Positions 54,326 to 64,000 of a DNA stretch of 64,000 nt are shown here, one piece after another. Under the pieces are notes generated by a model, which saw only the letters and a program-made list of their open reading frames with translations, was not told the origin of the DNA and made no database searches. The position numbers and the translations under genes are program-made. This DNA is from JALZUE01 sp051251725 (GTDB lineage: Bacteria > Pseudomonadota > Gammaproteobacteria > Enterobacterales > Alteromonadaceae): positions 1-64,000 of the forward strand of contig JBPOFN010000003.1 of the NCBI GenBank assembly GCA_051251725.1. Reading direction: 5' to 3'. Position 1 is the first letter of the stretch; the number at the start of each line of letters is the position of its first letter.

Positions 54326-57004
54326 ATGTTTAAAAAAAGTCTATTGAGCTCATCAATTACAATAGTGCTTTCATTTAGCGCCGGACAAACTTTTGCTGCC
54401 AATGAAGATGAAGACACGTTAAAAAAAGAAACCGAAGTTATCGAAGTTCGTGGTGTTAAAGCCAGTATTATTTCTGCCCGAAACTTTAAAATGGGTTCAA
54501 GTGATATTATTGATTCAATTGTTGCAGAAGATATAGGTAAGCTACCCGATAACAGTGTTGCCGCGGCATTACAGCGGGTTACCGGTGTACAAGTCAGCAG
54601 AAGTAATGGTGAAGTGAATCAAGTGTTGATCCGTGGTTTGCCTGATGTAGTGACTACTATGAATGGTCGTAATATTTTTACCACAACAGGGCGCTCAATT
54701 GCCTTAGCCGATATACCGGCAGATTTAGTTTATAAAGTTGATATAAAAAAATCACAAAGCGCTTCAGATCATGAAGGGGGGATTGCAGGGGCGGTAAATG
54801 TGCAATTACGTCGTCCTTTCGATTTTGATGATGGTTTTACTGGCGCAGGTGGCTTACGTTATGAATATAGCGATAAAGCAGAGTCATGGAATCCTATCGG
54901 TAGTTTAACGTTAAATAATAACTGGGAGTCGGACGCTGGCGAATTTGGCGCGATGATCAGTGTCTCACATCAAGATCGTGACTTTATGGATCAAGTCAAC
55001 TTTGTGACAGCACCTTATTATTTACCTGAACCTGTGGTTGATAATCCTAATTCAGTGGTACGGAACAATCCAAATGAACCTGCTTTAGCTCCAAATGTTA
55101 TTGGTGGTTATTTCCGTTATGGTGATCGTACTCGTGACTCTATTAATGCCTCATTTCAATGGGCACCAACACAAGATACTAGCTATTATGTCGATTTTTT
55201 CTCCGTTGATTATGAACAAGATAGCCAATTGAATTTTTGGGTTCCGCTACCATCTTGGGGAGGTTGGGGCCAGGGTTATGTTACTTCTTATAAACCTGGA
55301 ACCAATGTCGTACAAACAGCAGTACGTCCAGATAATCCCGGCACAATAACCAGTAATCAATCATTTAGTAATGTGTCAGACACTAAGCAATATGCTATTG
55401 GTGGTAACTGGGATTTTGATAATCTATCGGTTAAAAGTGATTTGTCGTATACCAAAAGTACCGCTGAGAGCAAAGGCTTCATATTAGATTTAGCGTTTTT
55501 TGCTGATAACATTACCTATGATTTTTCGAAAAACAATTCAGGCGTTTCTGATGTTGATATTCGTAATGCTGATGGCACAGCTTATGATATGGCGAATGCT
55601 GATATTTATGAGCTTTGGGGGTTTTTCGACCAACACAGTAGACAAGAAGGTAGCGCGGTTGACTGGACACTTGATGCAACGTATTTACTTGATAATACTT
55701 GGTTAACATCAATCGACTTTGGAACTCGTTTAAGTAGTCGTAAAGCATTTAATCAAACTGCCGATACGGGTAATCAAGGTAATATATCAGGTGCGCGTAT
55801 TCCATTAACTGACTTCCCTGGTATGGAAAGCCTTACGCCAACCGGCTTTATGTCAGATGTTACTAAGTTAAATAATACTCAATGGTTAACACCGAATGCT
55901 GATTATTTATTAGCTAACCGTAGCAGTATTCGAGAAGCTATGGGGTATTCACCTGCTGATCCGGAGTATTTACCGGCTAAATATTACGATAATACTGAAA
56001 AAAATTATGCGGCCTATATTCAAGCGAATTTTGAACAAGAAATTGGTGGTATGCAATTCGACGGACAAGCGGGTATTCGAGTGGTTCGTTTAGCCACTGA
56101 ATTAAATGGTAATAGTATTACTGATGGCGTGGTCTCACCGATTACTGTTGATACTTCTGATACTAAGGTTTTACCATCACTTAGTTTACGTTTAGAAACC
56201 ATTGAAAATTTATTCTTCCGTGCCAGTTATGGCGAAACGATTACTCGTCCTAACTTTGCGGATTTAAACCCTGGCGTTAGCTATTTTATTTCTGGTGATA
56301 CTTCGACTATTGGTAGTGGCAATGGAGGTAATCCTGAATTAAGAGGTGTTGAGTCAAGTAATTACGATTTATCAGCAGAATGGTATTTTGATGCGACCAG
56401 CTCTTTAACTGCGGGTGTTTTTTATCGTGAAATTGATGGTTATATTCAATTCTACAGCAAATCAGAAGTGGTTAATGGCACAACTTTTGAAGTCACTCGT
56501 CCTGAAAATACTGGCGCAGGTACACTTGATGGTGTCGAGTTAGCCTATACGCAGTTTTTTGATAATTTACCTGAAGTATTTCAAGGTTTAGGGATTCAAT
56601 TTAATGCGACTTTCTTGAACGGTGAAACTGAAGGCCCTGACGGTGAAATGCAGCCATTAGCGAATATTTCTGATGAATCATACAATGCCGTATTGATGTA
56701 TGAACGTGGTGATGTGTCAGCGCGTTTAGCCTACAATTGGCGCAGTGATTGGTACGGTAGTTTTAATGAATCAGGTGATCAACCCGGTAGTTCAGTTGTT
56801 CATGAAGCAATTCAGTCTTTAGACTTCTCGGTTGCATATGATATCAACGAAAATGTAACTGTGTCATTTGATGGTACTAACATTACGGATGATGAAGCTA
56901 CCGATTATTTTGGTGGTGATTCTTCTGCTGATGCTAGTTTGTATCCACGCGATACTTACATTCGTGACCGTACTTTTTCTGTCGGTATTCGTGTTCGTAT
57001 GTAA
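54326..57004 (+). CDS. TonB-dependent receptor for arabino-oligosaccharides (probable)
   Basis: An 892-residue outer-membrane receptor of the large carbohydrate type common in Alteromonadales. After the signal peptide, EVIEVRGVKASI leads into the plug (DSIVAEDIGKLPDNSVAAALQRVTGVQVSR, VLIRGLPDVVTTMNGR, HEGGIAGAVNVQLRRPF), and the barrel ends SVGIRVRM. AGGGA precedes the ATG. Placed at the end of the arabinan locus and preceded by the best copy of the shared operator, so uptake of arabinan fragments is the likely role. No SusD partner is present, as expected outside Bacteroidota. Confidence 0.88.
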   Translation: MFKKSLLSSSITIVLSFSAGQTFAANEDEDTLKKETEVIEVRGVKASIISARNFKMGSSDIIDSIVAEDIGKLPDNSVAAALQRVTGVQVSRSNGEVNQVLIRGLPDVVTTMNGRNIFTTTGRSIALADIPADLVYKVDIKKSQSASDHEGGIAGAVNVQLRRPFDFDDGFTGAGGLRYEYSDKAESWNPIGSLTLNNNWESDAGEFGAMISVSHQDRDFMDQVNFVTAPYYLPEPVVDNPNSVVRNNPNEPALAPNVIGGYFRYGDRTRDSINASFQWAPTQDTSYYVDFFSVDYEQDSQLNFWVPLPSWGGWGQGYVTSYKPGTNVVQTAVRPDNPGTITSNQSFSNVSDTKQYAIGGNWDFDNLSVKSDLSYTKSTAESKGFILDLAFFADNITYDFSKNNSGVSDVDIRNADGTAYDMANADIYELWGFFDQHSRQEGSAVDWTLDATYLLDNTWLTSIDFGTRLSSRKAFNQTADTGNQGNISGARIPLTDFPGMESLTPTGFMSDVTKLNNTQWLTPNADYLLANRSSIREAMGYSPADPEYLPAKYYDNTEKNYAAYIQANFEQEIGGMQFDGQAGIRVVRLATELNGNSITDGVVSPITVDTSDTKVLPSLSLRLETIENLFFRASYGETITRPNFADLNPGVSYFISGDTSTIGSGNGGNPELRGVESSNYDLSAEWYFDATSSLTAGVFYREIDGYIQFYSKSEVVNGTTFEVTRPENTGAGTLDGVELAYTQFFDNLPEVFQGLGIQFNATFLNGETEGPDGEMQPLANISDESYNAVLMYERGDVSARLAYNWRSDWYGSFNESGDQPGSSVVHEAIQSLDFSVAYDINENVTVSFDGTNITDDEATDYFGGDSSADASLYPRDTYIRDRTFSVGIRVRM

Positions 57005-57053
57005 TCAATATTAAGTTAAAACTTAACTGATAACCCATTATTATAAAAAGAGT

Positions 57054-57083
57054 AAAGCCGTTTACTTTAAGTAAACGGCTTTT
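57054..57083 (+). terminator. Intrinsic terminator after the TonB receptor
   Basis: AAAGCCGTTTACTT at 57054-57067 and AAGTAAACGGCTTT at 57069-57082, 14-bp stem with a very tight loop, followed by T. Confidence 0.8.
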
Positions 57084-57228
57084 CCAATACTGAGATTATT
57101 AACTTTCCAGGTGTTGCTTGAAGTTCCAACGTAAATCTTCTTGTTTTACGGTTACTTCGCTAACCTCTGGAGGGTCTTGGGGGAAAATTTAAATGGCAGT
57201 CAGTAGTATATTTTAATAATTTAAGTCA

Positions 57229-57447
57229 CTACAAATTAGCCTGGATCATTTCTTTAATTTTAAGTGCTTTAACAAAGTGATCTAATTGATGAGTTTGAAT
57301 CCACCAAGTAGCGGCTTCCATGAGTAGCTCTGGCTGGTCATTTTTATTTGCGAAAAAAGCATAAAATGAAAGACCGACATTATCACCTTTACTCGCAATT
57401 TTTTTATCACAAATGGTGATGATTTTAGTTCGTAACTCTGCTCTCAT
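57229..57447 (-). CDS. Small conserved protein, DUF6500-like
   Basis: A 72-residue cytoplasmic protein with no signal peptide: LRTKIITICDKKIASKGDNVG and FANKNDQPELLMEAATWWI are strongly protein-like and recall the DUF6500 family (from memory). It has no assigned function and no operon partner. Confidence 0.6.
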   Translation of the reverse strand: MRAELRTKIITICDKKIASKGDNVGLSFYAFFANKNDQPELLMEAATWWIQTHQLDHFVKALKIKEMIQANL

Positions 57448-57549
57448 TATTTACTTCTCATTGTTTACACTTAAGGTTAAATTATTAGATTTTCAGATTG
57501 TAATGCTAAGCGTTATTTGTAACCTGTAACCTGTTTGCTTGTTAGCAAC

Positions 57550-58005
57550 TTATTGATACGTGCGTCCATTATGCTTTAGCCAACCACCAATATGGTGACC
57601 GCTTGGATCATGGTGTGTCCAATGAACCACGCCGCCTTTTGAATTCCATTCATATTCACCATAAAATTGAACTAAATCCCCGTTAGCGATAGTGTTAATT
57701 CTAGGTGCTAAGTCAATATTATGGGCAATGAGTAACGTTTGGCCAGACGCTAACTTGATAATAAATTTTTGATGCCGTGAGCCTTTATTATCGTCTGATA
57801 ATATTTTAATGACATTGCCGGAGCCTTTTACTTGAAGGTCACTTTGACGATTTTCAAATGCTTGTTGAAGTAAGTCTTTTTTCGGCGCTTGATATGAGTT
57901 TGAAGGAGCAGATATTGCAATTGAATTTACGTTAGTTGGTAATGTTGTTTGATCCCATTGATAAACAGCAATAACTAATAGAATTAATAGCAAAGCTTTC
58001 TTCAT
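57550..58005 (-). CDS. DUF3465 secreted protein
   Basis: A 151-residue protein with an N-terminal hydrophobic signal or anchor (ALLLILLVIAVYQW). The domain GSRHQKFIIKLASGQTLLIAHNIDLAPRI and VVHWTHHDPSGHHIGGWLKHNGRTYQ is characteristic of DUF3465, with clustered histidines near the end. The family has an OB-like look and unknown function. Confidence 0.82.
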   Translation of the reverse strand: MKKALLLILLVIAVYQWDQTTLPTNVNSIAISAPSNSYQAPKKDLLQQAFENRQSDLQVKGSGNVIKILSDDNKGSRHQKFIIKLASGQTLLIAHNIDLAPRINTIANGDLVQFYGEYEWNSKGGVVHWTHHDPSGHHIGGWLKHNGRTYQ

Positions 58006-58183
58006 ATACTTACCTTCCTTAGTTTTATAACACTTTGTTCGAATAAAATTTATTGGCTACCGTTTAAGTAGACAAGTACAGCGAATTATTTTCGACTGCT
58101 ATAAGGCTCAATTAGTAAATTATTAAACTTTAAACCGGTAGTTGCCATAAGTTTTTATGAAAAACTTTTTATTAAGTATAAAA

Positions 58184-58213
58184 AAGCCCCATCAGCATAA
58201 CACTGTGGGGCTT
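58184..58213 (-). terminator. Intrinsic terminator after the second TonB receptor
   Basis: AAGCCCCA at 58184-58191 and TGGGGCTT at 58206-58213, with a T-rich tail in the minus direction. Confidence 0.75.
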
Positions 58214-58222
58214 ATGTTTTAG

Positions 58223-61150
58223 TTAAAACGTCGCACGTATTCCTAATAGTGCGCGGCGACCCGTGTATTCATTGTGGATCACGCGTTCTCGAACATCAGC
58301 ATATCTGATGGCATTTTCATCCAGCACATTACTAATATCAAAGGTGAGTTTAACTTGCTCAGTTATTGCGTAAGCAAAGCCAAGATCCAATTGCCCATAT
58401 TCATCAAAATGTTCTGGTAAACCCGCAAGCCCTGAACGTTTGACAAGAAATTTATCTCGCCAATTCCAAGAGATTCGCGCTGAAAAACTGTCATCTTCAT
58501 AAAAGCCAATTAGGTTATACGAATGTGGCGTAAAACCTTCTAAACCATTGCCTGGAGCTGTTACCAAAGGCAAAGTTGTTGAACTGACTTTATCATCATT
58601 ACCAGTAACAAAAGTATAGTTTGCTTGTAAGCCGGTTTTACTCAGAAAGCCCGGTAAGAAATCAAAATAGACTAAACCCGCTACTTCATATCCTTGTACG
58701 GTACCGCCATCGACATTTCGCTGGGCAGTATCTTGCAGAATAATATCGCCAAAAGCGGGGTGATTGTAGCCTGAATTTACTAGCTCAGTTGTTTCAGTAA
58801 TAGAAGTTGTAATATCTTTATAAAATAATGATATTGAAAAGGCATTACCATTGTCAGCGTAATATTCTACTGAGGTATCATATTGCCAAGCTTCAAAAGG
58901 TTTTAAATCAGGGTTATTAGCTGTGCGATTTGACAGCCCAAATAAACCACTAAAGTTTTGGCTTGGTGTGATCGCTCCCATATTTGGACGAGTAATTACT
59001 TTTGATGCCGCCGCTCTAAAATCAACACTATCACTCAGTTCTAACTTAAAGTTAGCGCTGGGTAATAAGTTTGAATAAGAATTTTTGGCGGTAATTTGTT
59101 GGCGCGGCGTTGTTATATAGGTTAAACCTGAGGTTGCACCGTTTGGATCTTCAGCTTCAATGCTAATTAATTCAACTGACGGGCCTGTTGCAGTAGTATC
59201 AGTCTCGACATATCTAAGGCCAACGTTAGCCGACCAGAACATATTTTGAAACTCGCCCATTAGATCTACTTTGACATAAGCGCCGTAGTTACTTTCTTCA
59301 ACACTTCTGGCGAGATCAGGTCTTGCCTCAGTGGTACAAACATCGTTATTACCTGAGCCTTCGCGTATTGCACTACAATAACCCGCGAGATCAGTTAATA
59401 AATAGTCACGTGGAAAGTCAGCACCTGAATCACTTAATAGGCTGCCCATTGAAACGGGGGTAAAAATTTCTGTTGGTAAGGCAAAAAAACGACCTGCCAT
59501 ATGAGGTCGAGGACCATTGGCGACATTGATTGCTTCCCAAGGTGATTGCACGCCATCGGTTGGGTCAAACCAAGCGATAAAGTTATGATCACCAAATAAG
59601 GTACCTGCCGAGTTATAACCTGGATCAAAAGGCCCATCTGGGTTGGTTGGCTGATAAGTGCCTGAATTATAAGGTAAGGCATCTTTAGTGCGGTCGCTAT
59701 AAAACACACCGCCGTTGACTGCGCTGATCACGCTATTGTCGATGGCAAATGAACCATCAAAGCGCGCTTCAAATACTTCATCTTCTCTTGCTATTGCCGG
59801 CGTTAATGCAACATGTGCTCTGGCATTTTTAGGATCAGATAAATCAAAAGAGGTTGACCATGAAGGAACATCACCATTGGCCCAAGTAATGACATTATTG
59901 CGAAAATCAGGGCTTGATTCACCTGCGGTTGGATCGTCAAGTGTTCCTGGTGATAGTGGGTTATTCCAAGGGTTGTTATCTTTAACCGCAGGTTGTAATC
60001 GTGTGCCTTGGTTCCATGCTTCAGCGCGTGACCAAGATACATCAGCTGTTAATTCCAAGCCATTATCTAAATTGACAAAACCATTCCAGCCGACAGCGAC
60101 GGTTTCAGAATCGCCACCTCTTTCTTCATAGCGATAATCGACCGGCCCAAAGCTTTTGACAAATGAGGTAGCGGTGCCATTTTTATCCACTGCCACTTGT
60201 GAGAAATTTGGAAATTGTAACGGTGCATTTATACCTTGGGTAATGGTTTCACGTTTAAAATCTACATACAAGGCGTCAACTGTCATCCCCATATTATCAT
60301 TGGGTTGATATTGAAAAGTTGCGCTAGTACTTAGGCGTTTACGATCATCAATAGTGAAACTTTGTCCCATTTCTTGGGGAAATCTAAACTCGATTGTTTC
60401 TGCTGAATCTTCTGTTGCGCCATTGTAATAAGCCCACTGACCGCCCCGAGATTCCTCTAATTGAGTACTACGATCTTCGTAGGAAGCGGCAAACAAAAAC
60501 CCCATAGTGTCATCAGCAAAAGTGTTACTCACTAACCCTGATAAACGCGGTCCCCAATTATCAGCCATATCTTGATAGCGTCCTTGGAGGGAACCCGACA
60601 TATGAAGACCTGGTTTGTCGAGTGGACGTGCTGTGCGCATGTTGATGCTGGCACCAATGCTGCCGTCCCATAAATCTGATGTTGGAGTTTTTACGACATC
60701 GGCACCGGTTAGTACTTCTGCTGCCAATGCTTGAAAATCAAACGCACGGCTGATACCTACTTTGGAAAAACTAAAGTCGACTTCACCATCATTAGCAATA
60801 GTTGCGATGGTGCGATCATTAAGGCGCACTGAGTTAAATTCGGGTCCAAAACCGCGAACCGTTATTTTTGAGCCTTCCCCGGATTTTCTATCAATAAAAA
60901 CACCTGAAACACGTTGTAGTGACTCAGCAATGTTTTGATCTGGAAACTTGCCCATATCTTCCGCGGTGATTGAATCAACGGCATTTGGTGCTTCTCGTTT
61001 TCGATCTAACGCTTTTTCTAATGATCCCCGAATACCCCTAATTTCTATTACTTCAACCGCAGGGTCAGTTTGTGCATAAGCACTGCTGATACCACTAAGT
61101 GCTGAGCAGCAAGCTACGTATAAAAGTTTATGTTTCCAAATGTTTTGCAT
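58223..61150 (-). CDS. Large TonB-dependent receptor
   Basis: A 975-residue outer-membrane receptor with signal peptide, EVIEIRGIRGSLEKALDRKREAPNAVD before the plug, DMGKFPDQNIAESLQRVSGVFIDR, KITVRGFGPEFNSVRLND, and a barrel ending RALLGIRATF with terminal Phe. AAGGAT precedes the ATG. It is the same broad class as the 892-residue receptor but shows no close similarity outside the plug and has no arabinan operator upstream. The ligand is unknown; carbohydrate or peptide uptake is typical for this class. Confidence 0.87.
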   Translation of the reverse strand: MQNIWKHKLLYVACCSALSGISSAYAQTDPAVEVIEIRGIRGSLEKALDRKREAPNAVDSITAEDMGKFPDQNIAESLQRVSGVFIDRKSGEGSKITVRGFGPEFNSVRLNDRTIATIANDGEVDFSFSKVGISRAFDFQALAAEVLTGADVVKTPTSDLWDGSIGASINMRTARPLDKPGLHMSGSLQGRYQDMADNWGPRLSGLVSNTFADDTMGFLFAASYEDRSTQLEESRGGQWAYYNGATEDSAETIEFRFPQEMGQSFTIDDRKRLSTSATFQYQPNDNMGMTVDALYVDFKRETITQGINAPLQFPNFSQVAVDKNGTATSFVKSFGPVDYRYEERGGDSETVAVGWNGFVNLDNGLELTADVSWSRAEAWNQGTRLQPAVKDNNPWNNPLSPGTLDDPTAGESSPDFRNNVITWANGDVPSWSTSFDLSDPKNARAHVALTPAIAREDEVFEARFDGSFAIDNSVISAVNGGVFYSDRTKDALPYNSGTYQPTNPDGPFDPGYNSAGTLFGDHNFIAWFDPTDGVQSPWEAINVANGPRPHMAGRFFALPTEIFTPVSMGSLLSDSGADFPRDYLLTDLAGYCSAIREGSGNNDVCTTEARPDLARSVEESNYGAYVKVDLMGEFQNMFWSANVGLRYVETDTTATGPSVELISIEAEDPNGATSGLTYITTPRQQITAKNSYSNLLPSANFKLELSDSVDFRAAASKVITRPNMGAITPSQNFSGLFGLSNRTANNPDLKPFEAWQYDTSVEYYADNGNAFSISLFYKDITTSITETTELVNSGYNHPAFGDIILQDTAQRNVDGGTVQGYEVAGLVYFDFLPGFLSKTGLQANYTFVTGNDDKVSSTTLPLVTAPGNGLEGFTPHSYNLIGFYEDDSFSARISWNWRDKFLVKRSGLAGLPEHFDEYGQLDLGFAYAITEQVKLTFDISNVLDENAIRYADVRERVIHNEYTGRRALLGIRATF

Positions 61151-61594
61151 ATTTTATCCTTGTGAGAAATTAATGCTTATTGTTAGGTAATTTGGAAAAG
61201 TGATTATGCTCATGGGTTATCGACATGAGCGATTAAGCCGCTGTCACCAACTATATTGCTGAAGGTTAAGTGAATGCCGGCAATCATTGGCATTACACAA
61301 ATCTCCATGCTTGGTAATCACTTTCCATTGGTCTTGCATGTAAACAAAGACTGAAAATACATTAATCGCTAAAAACTCAAAAGTAAATGTTTTTAATCTT
61401 TATTGGTCATCTGTGGTCTTTTGTGGTCTTTGTGTTCGATTGTAAATTAAACGTTTAATAAAAACTGAAAGTTGATTACTTTAATAAATGTAACGGCTTA
61501 GGTAGTTATAACTTGGGGGGTAAGGCTATATTTTCAGAATTTATATTGAGGGTAGTGTTGCACAATGTGGCAGTAGCTATCAGTGTAGTATTTA
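61151..61594. other. Intergenic, nothing firm
   Basis: Upstream of the large TonB receptor. It contains the short direct repeats TGTGGTCTTT near 61411-61435 but no recognised operator or gene. Confidence 0.35.
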
Positions 61595-62194
61595 TTAAGC
61601 TTTGTCTAAAACAGCTTTCGCTTGGCGAATTTTACTAAACATCTGAGCGCAGCCGCCTTTATCTGGGTGGTGCTTTTGTGCCAGTTTTAAGTATTGTTTT
61701 TTTATGGTTTTTGCATCGGCATCCGCTGGCAGATTTAAAACATCAAGCGCGTCTTTTTTATGATCTTGTGCGATATATTTTTGCCAAAATGATTTCAGCA
61801 TATCGTTAATTTCGTTTGCTTGTGTTTCAAAATAATGTGCTGAATTTAAGTAATAGCTTGCAAGTGGATCGGTTGTTTCAATCACAGTTTGTGTACTTTC
61901 GTTTTCATGCATTGAATGATTTAACGCAATTCTTTCAATACGTACTGACTGAATGACAAGTTGAAATTTTTGTTGGTGTTGATACTGGCTTTTTAAATGA
62001 TAAAGCGCATGCATACAAAGAAAATGAGCACTAAATAAATCTTTAGTGTCAGTTAATGAAAAGCTGTCAAAGGGGGGGATGTTTTTAGCTTGTAAGTGTT
62101 TAATTATTTGGTGTTCATTACATAACGGGAAACAATTTAAGAATTGTTCAAGTTCATCAAGTATTGGTGTTAAAAAAGGATTTAATGTCTGCAT
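61595..62194 (-). CDS. DnaJ-related protein with C-terminal J domain
   Basis: A 199-residue protein. The N-terminal two thirds match the DNAJ-related domain (LTPILDELEQFLNCFPLCNEHQIIKHL); the J domain is at the C-terminus (ALDVLNLPADADAKTIKKQYLKLAQKHHPDKGG) with the essential HPD. It has no G/F or zinc-finger region, so it is a specialised DnaK co-chaperone rather than DnaJ itself. The client is unknown. Confidence 0.85.
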   Translation of the reverse strand: MQTLNPFLTPILDELEQFLNCFPLCNEHQIIKHLQAKNIPPFDSFSLTDTKDLFSAHFLCMHALYHLKSQYQHQQKFQLVIQSVRIERIALNHSMHENESTQTVIETTDPLASYYLNSAHYFETQANEINDMLKSFWQKYIAQDHKKDALDVLNLPADADAKTIKKQYLKLAQKHHPDKGGCAQMFSKIRQAKAVLDKA

Positions 62195-62516
62195 TTTAGC
62201 GTGTTAGTCGTTAATGTTAGTAGTTAATGTTCGGGAATTATTAGCTAGTTTTTATGCAAAAAATTAGCTAGATGTAACTATATCATACCGAACTTTAGTT
62301 ACAGCACTCTACCTAATTTTAGCTATGGCTACGCAGTTCATCATGATAGTGGTGATGAAATATGCAACCATTAAAATTAGTTTACCCAAGTCTTTGCTTT
62401 GATCTAACAAAATAAAGTTATGTCGGTTGAAAAGGTTGAGTTTTTGGCCTTTTCAACCATTTTATTATAGCTACTGAGCTCTTAGCTGATAACTTAATAG
62501 TATATTAAGATTATCG
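62195..62516. other. Intergenic with a bidirectional-type hairpin
   Basis: Holds GGTTGAAAAGG at 62425-62435 and CCTTTTCAACC at 62448-62458, an 11-bp perfect stem 59 bp past the GH97 stop, with T-rich flanks on both sides. It probably ends the GH97 transcript. Confidence 0.6.
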
Positions 62517-64000
62517 TTATTTATTTACTTTAATAACAAAACCATCATTACCTTTAACTCTGATTTTAGTCGCTTGTGTTAACTTAAGTTGTTCGGTAAT
62601 CATGTCACGTTCATCTAGACCACTGTGAATATATTGGCCTGTTTTACCAGCTAAAAAGCTTAAATCTAAGGTCAGTAATTTGTCACTATTTTCACCATTA
62701 ATGCCGGTGATATACCAAGTACTATTAAAACGGCGGGCGAAAACAGCAAGCTTGCCTGGATAGCCGGCAATGAATTTAGATTCATGCCATTGTGGTGGTA
62801 GGTTTTGCATAAAACGTTTCACAAATTCAGGCACTTTTTTCATCCCTTGTGGGGTTTCAACTATGTGTTGAATTCCTGAGGTGAACAATATGGTTTGTGC
62901 TAATTCAAAAACGTTTGTTGTTTTACGGACAATATTAGGGATGTCGTTAAACGTAGTTGGAGTAAAATCCATCGGATCAAACAAGTTACGGGTAAAGGGT
63001 AACATTGCACTGTGGCTTGCTTCTAAGTCTGCATTTTCTTGGAAGAAGGTGATCATTTCAAATCCCTTAATCGCTTCAACAGTCATTAGGTGTGGGTAAG
63101 TACGCTGCCAGCCTCGTGGTAAAGTTGCGCCATGAAAATTCACTAATAAATTATATTTAGCAGCGTCTTCTAATATTTCATGATAATAGTTGATCATCGA
63201 TTGACCGTCACCGGCAAAAAAGTCAATTTTAACTCCTTTTATGCCCATTTTTTCAAGTTTTGCAAACTGCTGTGCTCTTTTATTTTTGGTTAATAATTTG
63301 CCTTTGGGGGTGTAAGGCGTTTCATTCCAGCTACCGGAAGAGTTATACCAAACTAAAATACCAACGTTTTTAGTGGCGGCATAATCGACTAAGCTTTGCA
63401 TTTTTTTATCACCAATTTTTCTATCCCAATCAGCATCTACCAAAGTGTATTGCCAATTCATATCTGCGGCGTGGTCAACAAACTCCTTTTGAATCGCATA
63501 TACGGTTGCGTCATCTTTCAATAAACCCCAACTCCAAGATGAAATCCCAGGCTTAATAAAATCGGTATTCATTGAAATAGCTGGTGCCGCTAAGTCGGTA
63601 CCTAAAGTACTATTTGAAACGGTTGCTAAATCTCCAATTGCAATTACGCGCCAAGGTGTAATCAAAGGCAGTTTTCCGTACGCTAATAAAGCGCCTTTAA
63701 TACCGCCATCACTAAAAACCTCAGCTGACATGGGTAAGCCTATTTTATATTCACCATTTACTGACTCTGGTTGTAATCTTGAAGCGTGAAAATTTGCTGG
63801 TAAGTTGGCTTCTGTGATCGCAAGCCAAGTATTTTGGTTCTTGCCGGTATTATATAAAGCAGGAAACACCCAACCGGCAGTTGAAGGTGAAGTTTGACCA
63901 ACTGGCATATCCATTAGGTAATGTTCTTCATATGATGGATTGGTGTTTGACCAGCCAGTTTGTGCAACAGCCATAGGTTGTAACCAAGCTTTTGACCCCG
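62517..64000 (-). CDS. GH97 glycoside hydrolase, partial at the window edge
   Basis: At least 494 residues; the frame runs on past the first ATG to the window end (KAWLQPMAVAQT), so the N-terminus is missing. The sequence GYKIGLPMSAEVF-like region, SWSWGLLKDDATV, YTLVDADWD, VWYNSSGSW, MGIKGVKIDFFAGDGQ and LVNFHGATLPRGWQRTYPHLMTVEAIKG are typical of the GH97 barrel. The region around VKIDFFAGDGQ and the Glu in TVEAIKG fits either retaining or inverting GH97 types, so alpha-galactosidase versus alpha-glucosidase cannot be settled. It may belong to a further glycan locus to the right. Confidence 0.88.
   Translation of the reverse strand, partial: GSKAWLQPMAVAQTGWSNTNPSYEEHYLMDMPVGQTSPSTAGWVFPALYNTGKNQNTWLAITEANLPANFHASRLQPESVNGEYKIGLPMSAEVFSDGGIKGALLAYGKLPLITPWRVIAIGDLATVSNSTLGTDLAAPAISMNTDFIKPGISSWSWGLLKDDATVYAIQKEFVDHAADMNWQYTLVDADWDRKIGDKKMQSLVDYAATKNVGILVWYNSSGSWNETPYTPKGKLLTKNKRAQQFAKLEKMGIKGVKIDFFAGDGQSMINYYHEILEDAAKYNLLVNFHGATLPRGWQRTYPHLMTVEAIKGFEMITFFQENADLEASHSAMLPFTRNLFDPMDFTPTTFNDIPNIVRKTTNVFELAQTILFTSGIQHIVETPQGMKKVPEFVKRFMQNLPPQWHESKFIAGYPGKLAVFARRFNSTWYITGINGENSDKLLTLDLSFLAGKTGQYIHSGLDERDMITEQLKLTQATKIRVKGNDGFVIKVNK

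Noticed and set aside
59715..60131. Plus-strand 138-codon frame opposite the large TonB receptor
   Set aside because: Shadow of a well-supported receptor gene; no independent support.
61584..61600. Additional arabinan operator near the DnaJ-related gene
   Set aside because: Only one half-site (TGTAGTAT) is present and it lies at the 3' end of the gene, not at a promoter.

Overview
The window reads as chromosomal DNA of a marine gammaproteobacterium, most likely Alteromonadales near Colwellia or Thalassotalea. This placement is an inference from the AT-rich composition, the style of the TonB-dependent receptors and the density of polysaccharide-degradation genes. No rRNA, tRNA, CRISPR array, insertion sequence or phage gene was seen.

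Layout. (1) 0.4-9.1 kb, minus strand: a Fur-controlled haem-uptake operon resembling hmuR-hmuY-hmuU-hmuV-hmuS of Bacteroidota, with a CobN-type chelatase, an ExbB-like/DUF2149 motor pair, a haemophore-like lipoprotein and a TonB receptor. (2) 9.8-14.3 kb: two sugar-type oxidoreductases around a decayed region that holds the C-terminal remnant of a flavin-dependent tryptophan halogenase, its DUF6445 neighbour and the tail of a GlyGly-CTERM-like protein. (3) 14.3-21.3 kb: copper resistance, copABCD plus DUF411 on minus, divergent from copRS on plus, with a CusR/CopR-type box between. (4) 21.6-27 kb: ygjV, a GH88 unsaturated-uronidase lipoprotein divergent from a beta-helix (DUF4955-like) candidate lyase, and small genes. 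(5) 27-57 kb: a large arabinan/L-arabinose utilisation locus. (6) 57-64 kb: small DUF genes, a second large TonB receptor, a DnaJ-related protein and a partial GH97.

How the arabinan locus works (inference from families): a TonB receptor (54326) imports oligosaccharides. Secreted GH43 endo-arabinanases (42110, 48960), further GH43 enzymes (39771, 50023, 52027, 53087) and a GH127-type beta-L-arabinofuranosidase cut them. A YtfQRT-YjfF furanose ABC transporter and a GPH-type MFS symporter carry products inward. A cytoplasmic GH43 finishes short oligomers. Aldose 1-epimerase, an SDR dehydrogenase and an IlvD/Edd sugar-acid dehydratase begin an oxidative L-arabinose route; lactonase and later steps are not in the window. 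Transketolase and transaldolase lie beside a GntR/FadR-family regulator. A 17-bp palindrome, TGTANTATNATANTACA, recurs before transaldolase, the dehydratase, a GH43, the MFS/GH43 divergent pair and the TonB receptor, so it is a good candidate operator tying the locus together.

Most notable: this shared operator; an in-frame TAA that separates a GH43 domain at 50023 from its beta-trefoil carbohydrate-binding tail; the HmuS-type haem operon with a duplicated-looking HmuY; the halogenase remnant; and several genes whose best start is GTG or TTG.
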